Shown: positions 26,590 through 36,083, numbered from the stretch's first letter. The stretch: DNA of 64,000 bases from Pseudomonas sp. 8AS (GCF_902506505.1 NZ_LR733406.1:1636525-1700524); one strand, 5' to 3'. Notes: generated by a model not told the origin, from the sequence alone. Program-made: numbers and translations.

Positions 26590-27417
26590 ATGGCGGGCGG
26601 CGAGCAGACACGCTTCTGGGAAAGCCAGGCGCTGACCGGCGTCGAGCTGCTGCACGCGCGCTACATCGAACAGCGCTTCGCCCCGCATGTGCACGAGGGC
26701 TTCGTGTTCACCGTGATCGAGGGCGGCGCCCAGCGCTTTCGCCATCGTGGCAGCGACCACCTGGCGCCGGTCGGCAGCATGGTGCTGATCAACCCGGACG
26801 AGGTGCACACCGGCTCCAAGGCCCACGAGCAGGGCTGGTGGTACCGCGCCTTCTACCCGGCGCCGGCGCAGGTGCAGGGGGGGCTGGAGGAACTGGGGCT
26901 GGCGAGCGGCGGCATGCCGTCGTTCGGCGTCAGCGTGCTGCAGGATGTCGAGCTGCACCAGGCCTTCGGCCAGCTGCACCGTCTGCTTGATGGCGAGGCC
27001 AGCGCCCTGCAGCAGCAGTCCGCCTGGCGCGAGGCGATCCTGCTGCTGTTCCAGCGCCATGCGCGGATTTCCCAGCCGGCAGAGCCCGGCCGCGAGCCCC
27101 GGGCCGTGGCTCTGGCCAAGGAGCTGCTGGCCACGCGCCTGGGTGAGCCACCGTCGCTGGAGGAACTGGCGGCGCTGGTCAATCTCTCGCCGTTCCACTT
27201 CGCCCGGGTGTTCCGCCGCGCCACCGGCCTGCCGCCGCATGCCTGGCTCCGGCAGCGGCGCCTGGAGCAGGCGCGGGCACTGCTGCGCTCCGGCTGCGCG
27301 CCGCTGCAGGTGGCCGTGCAGCTGGGCTTCTCCGATCAGAGTCATCTGAGTCGCCAGTTCAAGCAGAGCTATGGGGTCAGCCCCGGCGAGTATCGCCGCG
27401 CCTGTGCCACTTGCTGA
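26590..27417 (+). CDS. AraC family transcriptional regulator, cupin type
   Basis: A 275-residue regulator with an N-terminal AraC-type cupin sensor domain (FAPHVHEGFVFTVIEGG in part) and a C-terminal double helix-turn-helix (LEELAALVNLSPFHFARVFRR in part, and VAVQLGFSDQSHLSRQFKQ). AraC proteins next to AzlCD are common, so azlCD is a likely target, though the neighbouring TonB receptor gene is also possible. The ATG at 26590 is directly after the GNAT stop. Confidence 0.9.
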   Translation: MAGGEQTRFWESQALTGVELLHARYIEQRFAPHVHEGFVFTVIEGGAQRFRHRGSDHLAPVGSMVLINPDEVHTGSKAHEQGWWYRAFYPAPAQVQGGLEELGLASGGMPSFGVSVLQDVELHQAFGQLHRLLDGEASALQQQSAWREAILLLFQRHARISQPAEPGREPRAVALAKELLATRLGEPPSLEELAALVNLSPFHFARVFRRATGLPPHAWLRQRRLEQARALLRSGCAPLQVAVQLGFSDQSHLSRQFKQSYGVSPGEYRRACATC

Positions 27418-27487
27418 GACAGACGCGCAAGATCGTTCAAGACGCCCGGCGCGCAACCGGCTAGCCTCGCTGGTTCAAGGAGGTTCC

Positions 27488-28198
27488 ATGTCCCGTCATC
27501 ACGAATTCCTGCAGGGCGCCCGCGACATGCTGCCGATGCTGCTCGGCGCCATGCCCTTCGGCATCATCTTCGGCAGCCTGGCCGGCGCCGCCGGCCTCAC
27601 GCCCTGGCAGACCATCGGCATGTCCGTGCTGGTGTTCGCCGGCTCGGCGCAGTTCATCGCCATCAGCCTGCTCGGCGGCGGCGCGACCCTGGCCGTGCTG
27701 CTGCTCACCACCTTCGTGGTCAACCTGCGCCACGCCCTGTACAGCGCCAGCCTGCAGCCCTTCGTGCGCCATCTGCCGCGGCGCTGGCGCATGCCGCTGG
27801 CCTTCTGGCTGACCGACGAGGCCTTCGCCGTGGTCCAGCACCGCTATGCTGAGAGCGATGCCTCGCCGCACAAGCACTGGTATTTCCTCGGTGCGGCGCT
27901 GGCGATGTACCTGAACTGGCAACTGTGCACCCTGATCGGCCTGGTGTTCGGCCAGGCGGTGCCGAATATCGGTGACTGGGGCCTGGACTTCGCCATGCTC
28001 GCCACCTTCATCGGCATCGTCGTGCCGATGCTGCGCAGTCGCCCGCAGGTGGCGGCGGCGCTGGTGGCCGGGGCGGTGGCCCTGGCCTGCCATGCTCTGC
28101 CGTACAAGCTCGGGCTGATGGCGGCGGCGTTCAGCGGCATCCTGGTCGGCGTGCTGCTGGAGCAGCGTAGGCAAACCCTGCTGGAGGAGCCGCTGTGA
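27488..28198 (+). CDS. azlC: AzlC family branched-chain amino acid exporter subunit
   Basis: A 236-residue membrane protein with AzlC marks: MLPMLLGAMPFGIIFGSLAG, FAGSAQFIAISLL and VNLRHALYSASL. AzlC and the small AzlD together export branched-chain amino acids or analogues in Bacillus and relatives. The ATG at 27488 follows AAGGAGG. The end overlaps azlD (TGATG). Confidence 0.92.
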   Translation: MSRHHEFLQGARDMLPMLLGAMPFGIIFGSLAGAAGLTPWQTIGMSVLVFAGSAQFIAISLLGGGATLAVLLLTTFVVNLRHALYSASLQPFVRHLPRRWRMPLAFWLTDEAFAVVQHRYAESDASPHKHWYFLGAALAMYLNWQLCTLIGLVFGQAVPNIGDWGLDFAMLATFIGIVVPMLRSRPQVAAALVAGAVALACHALPYKLGLMAAAFSGILVGVLLEQRRQTLLEEPL

Positions 28199-28527
28199 TG
28201 GCCAACTGGACTTTGATTCTCGGCATGCTGGCGATCACCTTCGCCATCCGCTACAGCCTGTTCGCCTTCCCCGACCTGCAGTTTCCGCCGCTGGTGCGCC
28301 AGGGCCTGCATTACGTGCCGACCGCGGTGCTCACCGCGATCGTCGTGCCCGGCATGCTGCTGCCGGACGGCCAGCACTGGGCCGTGGGGCTGGACAACGC
28401 CTACCTGCTGGCCGGGCTGGCGACCATCGCCATCGCCGCGCTGACCCGCCACCTGCTGGCGACCATCGCCGGCGGCTTGCTGGTGTTCTTCCTGCTGCGC
28501 GCCTGGCTGGGGCAGTTGCCGCTGTAG
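28198..28527 (+). CDS. azlD: AzlD family small membrane subunit
   Basis: A 109-residue membrane protein with three to four hydrophobic segments and the AzlD-type central motif VPTAVLTAIVVPGMLL. It forms the exporter with AzlC. The start overlaps the azlC stop (TGATG), and GGAGGAG lies upstream. A GTG one codon earlier is possible. Confidence 0.9.
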   Translation: MANWTLILGMLAITFAIRYSLFAFPDLQFPPLVRQGLHYVPTAVLTAIVVPGMLLPDGQHWAVGLDNAYLLAGLATIAIAALTRHLLATIAGGLLVFFLLRAWLGQLPL

Positions 28528-28532
28528 AAAGA

Positions 28533-28558
28533 CGAACGGCCTCTTGCGAGGCCGTTCG
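28533..28558. terminator. Bidirectional terminator between azlD and the TonB receptor gene
   Basis: Perfect stem CGAACGGCCTC-TTGC-GAGGCCGTTCG. The T-run is weak on the plus side and better on the minus side (TCTTTCT). It lies between convergent genes. Confidence 0.8.
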
Positions 28559-28574
28559 GGTCCTGCGGCTAGGG

Positions 28575-30683
28575 TCAGAAATCGACCTGATAACCCAGGG
28601 TGAAGGTACGGCCGCGCCCGGCGAAGTACTGGTCGTCGCGGGTGCTGCCGGCCTGGGCGTAGTAGGTCATGTAGTCGCGGTTGAGCAGGTTCTCGATGCC
28701 CAGGCTGGCCTCGCCGACCGGCAGGCGGTAGCCGAGGGAGGCGTCCACCAGACTGTAGCCGTCGAAGTTCAAGCCCTCGGTGTCGAAGCCGCGGCTGGCA
28801 TAGTGGTTGACCTGCAGGCGGCTGTTCAGCTGCTCGCTCCAACTGGCCTGCCAGCTCAGGCCGTAGCGGTCCGGGGCGATGTTGGCGCCGTCCAGGTCGG
28901 TATCCACGTCGCCGTCGCCATCGGTGTCGGAGCGGCCGTCGAGCTGGGCGTAGGTCGCCTGCAGGCGGTGCACGTCGCTGACCTGCCAGCCGGCAGTGGC
29001 CTCCACGCCGTCGATCTCGGTGCGCTCGCGGCGCACCTGGTAGACCCCGCCGACGCTCTCCAGGCGCGAGCCGAGGTCGGCATCGGACTCGAAGTAGCTG
29101 ATCTCCATGTCGACCGTCTGCCAGTTCAGGCGCAGGCCGATCTCGCGGTTGTCGGTGACGACCGGCTGCAGGTCAAGGAACTGCTCGACGCTTTGGTTGG
29201 GCTGGCTGATGGCCCGCAGCACGCGTCCCACGTCGGGCATGCCGAAGCCTTCCGAGTAGTTGGCGAAGACCTGCGCCCAGTCGTTGAGCTGGTAGACCAG
29301 GCCGGCGTTGTACAGGGTTTCCTCGAAGTCCGGTTTGCCGCCCTCGACCGCCACGCCGCCGCGCGGAGTGGTGGTGGAGGCGATGGTGTGGAAACTGTCG
29401 ACTTCCAGCTCGGCGAACTCGTGACGCACGCCGCCGTGCAGGGTCAGGCTGTCGGTGGCGCGCACCTCGGCCTGGAGGAAGGGCGCGAGGTTCTGGAACA
29501 CGGTCTCCGGTACCCACTCGCGGTCGGTGGCGATCAGCATCTGGCTGGTGGTGTCCTGCAGGAAGTCCAGGCCGCCGGTGAGCTTGAGCAGGCCGTCGAG
29601 CATGTCGTCGCGGCTCAGGGTCAGCTTGCCGCCGTACTTGTCGGACTCGTTCTGCGACTGGTCGAACAGGGTGCCAACCGGGGCGATGCTGGCATCCTGG
29701 AAGGCACTCAGGGTGCCGCCGCCATAACGGGCGCGGAAACGCTGGCTGTAGAGCTGGGCGGTGAGCAGGTTGCCGACCAGGTCGGTGTTGCTGTAGGTCA
29801 GGCTGGTGGCCAGCACCTCGTTCTGCGGCGCCTCGCCCAGCGGCTCGCCCTTGCGCGAGGTGGCCGGGATGCCGGCGTCGCGGTCGCCGGGCAGGTTGAC
29901 GTACTCGTGCTCGCCTTCCAACTCGAAGCGGTTGACCATCAGCGCCAGGTTCTGCTCGGCATCGAACCAGTAGCCCAGCTTGAGCAGCAGGTCGGTGCCG
30001 GTGGAGTCCATGATGTCGCCCTGGGTGTCGTCGACGCCGATCAGCTCGCCGTCGGCGTCGTAGAACATGCCGCGGGTCTGCCCGCTGATGGCGGCCAGGT
30101 AGTCCCAGTCGCCTTCGCTGCCTTCGACGCGGTAGTCCAGCTTGTAGCCCAGGCCGTCGCTGTCGAAGTCGTCGCCGGCTTCCAGGCTGACGCCGGCGTG
30201 CTGCTTCAGGCTGCCGCCCTGGGGCCGGCGGGTGACGTAGTTGATGATGCCGCCGGTGGCGCCCAGGCCGTGTTCGGCGCTGGCGCCGTGGATCACCTCG
30301 ATGCGCTCGACCATCGCCAGGTCGATGGTGTAACCGTCGCGTCCACCGGCGCGCAGCGGGGTGGACTGCGGCACGCCGTCGATCAGCACCAGCGCGGCAC
30401 GCCCGCGGAAGGTCTCGCCGGCGTTGCTCAGCTTCTGCCGGCTCGGCGAGTAGGAGGGGATCAGGTTGCTCAGCACCTGGCCGTGGTCGCTGGTGATCGC
30501 CAGTTGCTGTTCGATCTGCTCGCGGCTGATGACGGTGATCTTCTGCGGGGTCTTGCCGGCCTCGCTGTGCGAGCGGGTGGCGCTGATGGCGGTGCTTTCC
30601 AGTTGCAGGGCTTCCCCGGCCTGGCTGGCCGGGGCGAGGAAGGCGAGGGAGATCGAGAGGCAGAGGAGGGTCTTGCGCAGCAT
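28575..30683 (-). CDS. TonB-dependent outer membrane receptor
   Basis: A 702-residue receptor: signal peptide (about residues 1-22), plug domain with ITVISREQIEQQ, LVLIDGVPQS and VERIEVIHGASAEHGLGATGG (in part), then a beta-barrel ending in FTLGYQVDF with the usual terminal Phe. The length is normal. It matches the position of PA3268, a receptor beside the MxtR block. A Fur-like palindrome lies upstream, so the ligand is probably an iron chelate, but the cargo cannot be read from sequence. Confidence 0.92.
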   Translation of the reverse strand: MLRKTLLCLSISLAFLAPASQAGEALQLESTAISATRSHSEAGKTPQKITVISREQIEQQLAITSDHGQVLSNLIPSYSPSRQKLSNAGETFRGRAALVLIDGVPQSTPLRAGGRDGYTIDLAMVERIEVIHGASAEHGLGATGGIINYVTRRPQGGSLKQHAGVSLEAGDDFDSDGLGYKLDYRVEGSEGDWDYLAAISGQTRGMFYDADGELIGVDDTQGDIMDSTGTDLLLKLGYWFDAEQNLALMVNRFELEGEHEYVNLPGDRDAGIPATSRKGEPLGEAPQNEVLATSLTYSNTDLVGNLLTAQLYSQRFRARYGGGTLSAFQDASIAPVGTLFDQSQNESDKYGGKLTLSRDDMLDGLLKLTGGLDFLQDTTSQMLIATDREWVPETVFQNLAPFLQAEVRATDSLTLHGGVRHEFAELEVDSFHTIASTTTPRGGVAVEGGKPDFEETLYNAGLVYQLNDWAQVFANYSEGFGMPDVGRVLRAISQPNQSVEQFLDLQPVVTDNREIGLRLNWQTVDMEISYFESDADLGSRLESVGGVYQVRRERTEIDGVEATAGWQVSDVHRLQATYAQLDGRSDTDGDGDVDTDLDGANIAPDRYGLSWQASWSEQLNSRLQVNHYASRGFDTEGLNFDGYSLVDASLGYRLPVGEASLGIENLLNRDYMTYYAQAGSTRDDQYFAGRGRTFTLGYQVDF

Positions 30684-30739
30684 TGCGTGCTCACTGGGGG
30701 AAGTTGGTGATTCTGAGAGGGCACGGAATTTAATCTAAT

Positions 30740-30754
30740 TGCAAACAATTTGCA
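30740..30754. promoter_or_regulatory. Candidate Fur-like palindrome upstream of the TonB receptor
   Basis: TGCAAA-CAA-TTTGCA within an AT-rich stretch (AATTGCAAACAATTTGCATT), 57-71 bases upstream of the receptor start. Fur sites of the AATGCAAAT/ATTTGCATT type are known. It also lies 106 bases upstream of the divergent LplT-PlsC gene. Confidence 0.5.
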
Positions 30755-30859
30755 TTAAGATATTGCGGCGTTTCGAGCCATCTTGGGTGTGGCTTTGTCG
30801 GGGCCAGATGCTGTCCAATGCGGAACGGCGTTTGCCGCTTCGCTACAGGTACAAGGACG

Positions 30860-32734
30860 ATGACCCCACACTCGCAATTCGCCCTGCTGGGCACCCGGCG
30901 CTTCCTGCCGTTCTTCATCACCCAGCTGCTCGGCGCCTTCAACGACAACGTGTTCAAGCAGGGCCTGATCTTCGTCATCCTGTTCAACATGGCGTTCTCG
31001 GACAAGACCGGCAACCTGCTGGTCAACTTCTGCCACCTGCTGTTCATCCTGCCGTTCTTCCTGTTTTCCGCCCTGGGCGGGCAGTTCGGCGAGAAGTTCG
31101 CCAAGGACGCGCTGATCCGCCTGATCAAGCTGGCCGAGATCGCCATCATGCTGGTCGGCGCCGCCGGTTTTTACCTCAACAGCCTGCCGCTGCTGCTGCT
31201 CGCGCTGTTCGGCATGGGCACCCATTCGGCGCTGTTCGGCCCGGTGAAGTACTCGATCCTGCCGGCCACCCTGCGCGAAGAGGAGCTGGTCGGCGGCAAC
31301 GCCCTGGTGGAGATGGGTACCTTCCTGGCCATCCTCGCCGGCACCATCGGCGCCGGGGTAATCATGTCCACCGGCCATTCCGCCGGCCTGGTGTCCGCGG
31401 CCATCGTGCTGGTGGCCGGCCTCGGCTACCTGGCCAGCCGCGGCATCCCGCGCTCGCACGCGGCGCTGCCGGAGCTGGTGCTGGACTGGAACATCTTCCG
31501 CCAGACCTGGGCCACCGTGCGCCTGGGCCTCGGCCAGCGGCCGGCGGTGTCGCGCTCGCTGCTCGGCAACTCCTGGTTCTGGTTCATCGGCTCGATCTAC
31601 CTGGCGCAGATTCCCGGCTTCGCCAAGGACCTGCTGCACGGCGACAAGACCGTCATCACCCTGATCCTCACCGTGTTCTCGGTGGGCATCGCCCTCGGCT
31701 CGGTGCTCTGCGAACGCCTGTCCGGGCGCAAGGTGGAGATCGGCCTGGTGCCGTTCGGCTCGATGGGCATGACGGTGTTCGGCATCCTCCTGTGGTGGCA
31801 CTCGGCGGGCTTCCCGAGCGCGGCCGAACCCTACAGCTGGCTGACCCTGCTGGGGCAGGGCCAGGCCTGGTGGCTGCTGGCGGACATCCTTGGCATCGGC
31901 ATCTTCGGCGGCTTCTACATCGTGCCGTTGTATGCACTGATCCAGTCGCGCACGGTGGAAAGCGAGCGGGCTCGGGTGATCGCCGCCAACAACATCCTCA
32001 ACGCCCTGTTCATGGTGGTGTCGGCGCTGGTGGCGATGCTGTTGCTCAACGTCGCCGGGCTGTCGATCCCGCAGCTGTTCCTGGTGGTGTCGCTGATGAA
32101 CATCGCGGTCAACGCCTACATCTTCAAGATCGTCCCCGAATTCACCATGCGCTTCCTCATCTGGCTGCTCAGCCACTCGATGTACCGGGTCAGGCATCAG
32201 GGGCTGGAGGCGATTCCGGACGAGGGCGCGGCGGTGCTGGTGTGCAACCACGTGTCCTTTGTCGATGCGCTGCTGATCGGTGGTGCGGTGCGCCGGCCGA
32301 TCCGCTTCGTCATGTACTACAAGATCTACAACCTGCCGGTGCTCAACTTCGTCTTCCGCACCGCCGGCACCGTACCGATCGCCGGGCGCAACGAGGACGC
32401 GAAGGTCTACGAGCAGGCCTTCGCGCGCATCGCCCAGTACCTGGCGGACGGCGAGGTGGTGTGCATCTTCCCCGAGGGCAAGCTGACCACCAGCGGCGAG
32501 ATCGACGAGTTCAAGGCCGGGGTGGAGCGCATCCTCGCCGCCAACCCGGTGCCGGTGATCCCCATGGCGCTGCAGGGGCTGTGGGGCAGCTTCTTCAGCC
32601 GCGCGCCGCACAAGGGCCTGTTCAAGCGCTTCTGGTCGCGCATCACCCTGGTCGCCGGCCAGCCCATGCCGGCCGACACCGGGCGCCTGGTGCTGCAGGA
32701 GCAGGTGGCGCAGCTGCGCGGTGACGTGCGCTGA
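30860..32734 (+). CDS. LplT-PlsC fusion: MFS lysophospholipid transporter with acyltransferase domain
   Basis: A 624-residue two-domain membrane protein. Residues about 1-420 are an MFS transporter of the LplT type (FFITQLLGAFNDNVFKQGL opening, 12 segments). Residues about 430-620 are a PlsC acyltransferase with the HX4D motif NHVSFVD and the FPEG motif. LplT flips lysophospholipids across the inner membrane and PlsC re-acylates them. The domain order resembles LplT-Aas fusions but lacks the AMP-ligase part. The ATG at 30860 follows ACAAGGACG. Confidence 0.9.
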   Translation: MTPHSQFALLGTRRFLPFFITQLLGAFNDNVFKQGLIFVILFNMAFSDKTGNLLVNFCHLLFILPFFLFSALGGQFGEKFAKDALIRLIKLAEIAIMLVGAAGFYLNSLPLLLLALFGMGTHSALFGPVKYSILPATLREEELVGGNALVEMGTFLAILAGTIGAGVIMSTGHSAGLVSAAIVLVAGLGYLASRGIPRSHAALPELVLDWNIFRQTWATVRLGLGQRPAVSRSLLGNSWFWFIGSIYLAQIPGFAKDLLHGDKTVITLILTVFSVGIALGSVLCERLSGRKVEIGLVPFGSMGMTVFGILLWWHSAGFPSAAEPYSWLTLLGQGQAWWLLADILGIGIFGGFYIVPLYALIQSRTVESERARVIAANNILNALFMVVSALVAMLLLNVAGLSIPQLFLVVSLMNIAVNAYIFKIVPEFTMRFLIWLLSHSMYRVRHQGLEAIPDEGAAVLVCNHVSFVDALLIGGAVRRPIRFVMYYKIYNLPVLNFVFRTAGTVPIAGRNEDAKVYEQAFARIAQYLADGEVVCIFPEGKLTTSGEIDEFKAGVERILAANPVPVIPMALQGLWGSFFSRAPHKGLFKRFWSRITLVAGQPMPADTGRLVLQEQVAQLRGDVR

Positions 32735-32756
32735 GCCTGCCAGGGGAGTAAAGAGG

Positions 32757-32773
32757 GCCGCCAAGCGGCGATT
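32757..32773 (+). terminator. Weak terminator after the LplT-PlsC gene
   Basis: GCCGC-CAA-GCGGC followed by GATTTT. A short stem; a modest terminator at best, located between convergent genes. Confidence 0.4.
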
Positions 32774-32795
32774 TTCATGGTGAAGTGCGGCTGGT

Positions 32796-33383
32796 TCAGG
32801 CCAATGTGTTGAACTGCAGGGTGCGCGAGCTGATGCGCTGGTATTCGGCGCTGGCGCTCATCAGCAGGGCGTGCTGGTCGACCAGCAGCTCGCTGGGCGC
32901 ATGGCCTTCGGCTTCGCTGCGGTACAGCGTCTGCCCGTCGCCCTGGCGCAGGCACTGGTAGCGCTGGCTGCGGGCCTCGACGCGCAGGCTGAGCAGGTCG
33001 ACATAGGCCACGGCGAGCTGCTCGCTCTGCCCGGTTTCCAGGGCGCAGCGCTGCAGGGCGGGGGTGTGGGTGAACGGCGAGGCGGAGAGCATCACCTGCT
33101 GGCACTGGCTGAGGTCTTCGCGCAGTTCGTCGTTGAGGAACCAGTTGCCGCGGATGTCGCGGCGCAGGTTGAGGCTGCGCGGGCCCTGGTTGTCGACCTT
33201 CAGCCAGAGGCGGCGAAAACGCCAGCGTGGGTCGCACTTGAGCACATAGGTGGCGGCAATGCTGCTGCCACGGATGCTCTGCATCAGGTGGCTGCTGGCA
33301 TGGATGCCGTCACTGCCGATATCCAGGTTGAGGTGCTCGACTCCCGGATGGTTCCAGGGTTTCCAGACCAGGCTTTGTTGCAT
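32796..33383 (-). CDS. Putative glycolipid-binding protein
   Basis: A 195-residue protein with the pattern of the putative glycolipid-binding family (PF06475, structure known for PA1994): VWKPWNHPGVEHLNL, YVLKCDPRWRFRRLWLKV and RGNWFLND. No signal peptide is evident. Its true ligand is not established. The start at 33383 puts the conserved domain at the N-terminus; an ATG at 33416 is an alternative. It may relate to the acyltransferase gene it converges with. Confidence 0.75.
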   Translation of the reverse strand: MQQSLVWKPWNHPGVEHLNLDIGSDGIHASSHLMQSIRGSSIAATYVLKCDPRWRFRRLWLKVDNQGPRSLNLRRDIRGNWFLNDELREDLSQCQQVMLSASPFTHTPALQRCALETGQSEQLAVAYVDLLSLRVEARSQRYQCLRQGDGQTLYRSEAEGHAPSELLVDQHALLMSASAEYQRISSRTLQFNTLA

Positions 33384-33626
33384 CCTTGCACTCCACGGAT
33401 CAAGGTCCGGGGGCATCGCGCCGGCCTCATGCTGGCGTCTTCCTGATGGCATCCCGGCGTTCAGGCGGGTGCAGAATAGAGCGCTTGGCGCGGCTTGTCT
33501 GTCAGCCAAAGCTGACAATTGCGCCAATGTCTGCGCAGTTTCCCCGCCATTTCGCTGCGGATCGGCACCTGGTCACCGATCGGCTCCAGGTGTCGGAGTC
33601 GTGGCAATGCAGCGGCTTTGCCGGCC

Positions 33627-33968
33627 TCAGGCCTTGCGGCTGAGCGGTTGCCGGTCGAACTGCACGCCGTTCAGGCCGCTGTTCTGCAGGGCGCGGATAT
33701 TGCCGTGGTCGTCGCCGTGCGGGTTGGCCAGCACGGCGCGGTAATGCTCGCCGAAGGCGCGCAGGGTTTCTTCCAGGCTGAGGCCCTCGAGCAGCGCCAG
33801 GCCGAGGGTCTTGCACGAGCCTTCGTTCTGCCCGCTGGCATTCTCCACGCCGCCGTTGCGAAAGGCGCTGGGCTGGTAGTCGTAGTGCTGGGCGATGAAG
33901 GCCAGGGTCTCGGCAAACAGGAACTGCTCGTTGTGCAGGCGGGCGCGGAAGTCTTGCAGCTGGCTCAT
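33627..33968 (-). CDS. HopJ family protein
   Basis: A 113-residue protein with the HopJ pattern: FAETLAFIAQHYDYQPSAFRNG (in part), ENASGQNEGSCKTLGLALL (in part) and FGEHYRAVLANPHGDDHGNI (in part). HopJ was named as a type III effector in P. syringae, but homologues occur in many bacteria without a type III system, so a housekeeping role is more likely. The start overlaps the stop of the upstream DUF1244 gene by one base (TGATG), which indicates coupling. Confidence 0.88.
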   Translation of the reverse strand: MSQLQDFRARLHNEQFLFAETLAFIAQHYDYQPSAFRNGGVENASGQNEGSCKTLGLALLEGLSLEETLRAFGEHYRAVLANPHGDDHGNIRALQNSGLNGVQFDRQPLSRKA

Positions 33969-34258
33969 CAGTGCTTTCCCTTGGCGAAGGCGGCCTGTTG
34001 TTCGGCGCTGGCTTCTTTCTGGTATTTGTCTTTCCACTCGGCGTAGGGCATGCCGTAGATCTCTTCGCGGGCCTGCTCGACGCTGACTTCCACCTCGAGG
34101 TCGTCGGCGGCGGCCTTGTACCACTTGGACAGACAGTTGCGGCAGAAACCGGCCAGGTTCATCAGGTCGATGTTCTGCACATCGGGGCGCGAGCGCAGGT
34201 GCTGCACCAGGTGGCGGAAGGCGGCGGCTTCGAGTTCGAGGCGTTGTTGATCGGTCAT
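33968..34258 (-). CDS. DUF1244 family protein
   Basis: A 96-residue cytoplasmic protein with the conserved DUF1244 core: AAAFRHLVQHLRSRPDVQNI (in part), LAGFCRNCLSKWY and the YGMPYAEWK tail. The function is unknown. The two conserved Cys in CRNC suggest metal or redox chemistry. It is the first gene of a two-gene operon with hopJ. Confidence 0.9.
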   Translation of the reverse strand: MTDQQRLELEAAAFRHLVQHLRSRPDVQNIDLMNLAGFCRNCLSKWYKAAADDLEVEVSVEQAREEIYGMPYAEWKDKYQKEASAEQQAAFAKGKH

Positions 34259-34352
34259 GGCGGGCTCCCGGACGACGGTGGAGACGCAGATGATAGAAGG
34301 CCGGGCCGGGGCCGGCAACGCCCGACGCCAGAGCAGCGGCGGGTGCCGGGGC

Positions 34353-34724
34353 TTAGCGTTCGGCGGCGAGGGTGATCGACACCGATTCGGCGAAGCGCAG
34401 GGCGTGCAGCTTGTCCACTTCCACTTCGGCGTAGTGCACGGCCGGGTTGCTCATCACCAGATCGAGGAGTTCCTGGGTTAGGCGCTCGAGCAGGGCGAAG
34501 CGATTTTCCTCGACGTGGCGGATCACCGCCTTGGTGATGGTGCGGTAGTTCAGGGCGTGGTCGATGTCGTTGTCACGCACCGCTTCCAGGGCCGGGTAGA
34601 GGATGGTCAGGTTGATCAGCACATCCTGCTTGTTGAGGATTTCCTCTTCCTTGATGCCGATGAAGGTACGCAGGCGCAGATCCTTGACGCGGATTCGCGC
34701 CATGCCGGGGTCCAGTCGTGGCAT
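34353..34724 (-). CDS. folX: Dihydroneopterin triphosphate 2'-epimerase
   Basis: A 123-residue FolB/FolX-type pterin enzyme. The opening [18 protein letters not shown] and the glutamate/lysine region [18 protein letters not shown] fit FolX, which epimerises dihydroneopterin triphosphate to the monapterin form. With FolE and FolM it makes tetrahydromonapterin, a cofactor for phenylalanine hydroxylase in Pseudomonas. The ATG directly follows the folE TAA stop, with GGAGCAAG inside the end of folE. Confidence 0.92.
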   Translation of the reverse strand: MPRLDPGMARIRVKDLRLRTFIGIKEEEILNKQDVLINLTILYPALEAVRDNDIDHALNYRTITKAVIRHVEENRFALLERLTQELLDLVMSNPAVHYAEVEVDKLHALRFAESVSITLAAER

Positions 34725-35282
34725 TTACTTGCTCCGTATCAGTTGCAGGAATTCATGGCGAGTGTTGCACGACTCACGGAAGGCACCCAGCATAACCGAG
34801 CTGCTCATCACCGAGTTCTGCTTCTCCACCCCGCGCATCATCATGCACATGTGCTTGGCCTCGATCACCACCGCCACGCCGGCGGCGCTGGTGACGCTCT
34901 GGATGGCGTCGGCAATCTGCTTGGTCAGGTTTTCCTGGATCTGCAGGCGGCGGGCGTACATGTCGACGATGCGCGCCACCTTGGACAGGCCGAGCACCTT
35001 GCCGGTGGGGATGTAGGCGACATGCGCCTTGCCGATGAAGGGCAGCAGGTGGTGCTCGCACAGCGAGTACAGCTCGATGTCCTTGACGATCACCATCTCG
35101 TCGTTGTCCGAGGCGAACAACGCGCCGTTGACGATTTCCTCCAGCGATTGCTGGTAGCCGTGGCAGAGGTACTGCATGGCCTTGGCGGCCCGCTTGGGCG
35201 TGTCCAGCAGGCCCTCGCGCTCGGGGTTTTCACCCAGGCCGAGGAGGATTTCACGGTAGTGGTGCGGCAGTTGCGGATTCAT
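34725..35282 (-). CDS. folE: GTP cyclohydrolase I
   Basis: A 185-residue enzyme that turns GTP into dihydroneopterin triphosphate. Zinc and active-site residues are seen in [22 protein letters not shown] (in part) and [13 protein letters not shown]. The length and order (folM-folE-folX on the minus strand) match the P. aeruginosa folE1 locus. In P. putida folE is one of the light-induced genes under PplR control, relevant to the regulator gene next door. Confidence 0.95.
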   Translation of the reverse strand: MNPQLPHHYREILLGLGENPEREGLLDTPKRAAKAMQYLCHGYQQSLEEIVNGALFASDNDEMVIVKDIELYSLCEHHLLPFIGKAHVAYIPTGKVLGLSKVARIVDMYARRLQIQENLTKQIADAIQSVTSAAGVAVVIEAKHMCMMMRGVEKQNSVMSSSVMLGAFRESCNTRHEFLQLIRSK

Positions 35283-35303
35283 TGATCGGTCCTCGCGGGC
35301 CCC

Positions 35304-36014
35304 TCAGACGAGGTGGCGACCGCCATTGACGGCAAGCGTGGTGCCGGTGACGTAGGGATTGTCCAGCAGGTAGCGCAGGCTCTGGTAGATGACCTCGGCG
35401 CCGGGTTCGATGCCCAGTGCGGATTCGGCCAGGCGCTTGGTGCGGTAGGCCGCGTCGTCGCCTGGGTTGAACAGGATCAGGGCCGGGGCGATGCCGTTGA
35501 CCTTGATCGCCGGGGCAAAGCGCGCGGCGAACGACAGGGTCAGGCTGTCCAGGCCGGCCTTGCTGGCGCAGTAGGCCGGGCGCTTGGCGCTGCCGGTGCG
35601 CACCACGTCATCGCTGATATGGATGATGTCGGCCGGCGTGCTGCGGCGCAGCAGCGGCTCGCAGTGCAGGTTGATCAGGTAGGGCGCGAGCATGTGCACG
35701 CTGACCATGCGCTGGAACACCTGGGCCTCGTTGCCGGGCGTCTCGCTCTCCCAGTCGGAGGCGTTGTGCACGATGGCCCGCAGGCAATCGGTGTGTGTTT
35801 TCAGGCGGGCGATGAAATCGAGGATGCCCGCCTCGCTGGCGAAATCGGCCGCCAGGGTGGTGGCGCCGCGCTCGCGCAGTTGCTGCACGCCCTCGCGCTC
35901 GCTGCGATAGCTGACGATCAGCGGCTGGCCGGCGTCGAGCAGGCGCAGGGCGCAGTGCAGGCCGACACGCTGGCTGGCACCGGTGATCAGAATGGGGGCA
36001 GTTGCACCGCTCAT
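35304..36014 (-). CDS. folM: Dihydromonapterin reductase (short-chain dehydrogenase)
   Basis: A 236-residue short-chain dehydrogenase. The nucleotide motif is ITGASQRVGLH. The catalytic Tyr-Lys pair is in YCASKAGL. The FolM-type replacement of the usual TGxxxGIG by TGASQRVG is typical. It reduces dihydromonapterin with NADPH. The ATG at 36014 has GAGG upstream; an ATG four codons earlier is less likely. It is the first gene of the operon, and TGTACA-type repeats lie 70-93 bases upstream. Confidence 0.9.
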   Translation of the reverse strand: MSGATAPILITGASQRVGLHCALRLLDAGQPLIVSYRSEREGVQQLRERGATTLAADFASEAGILDFIARLKTHTDCLRAIVHNASDWESETPGNEAQVFQRMVSVHMLAPYLINLHCEPLLRRSTPADIIHISDDVVRTGSAKRPAYCASKAGLDSLTLSFAARFAPAIKVNGIAPALILFNPGDDAAYRTKRLAESALGIEPGAEVIYQSLRYLLDNPYVTGTTLAVNGGRHLV

Positions 36015-36083
36015 GGCGCCTCGCATACGGAAGGTGGGGCGGTGGCCGGGTGGGCAAAGGACACCGCTGATGTTGGATAAACT

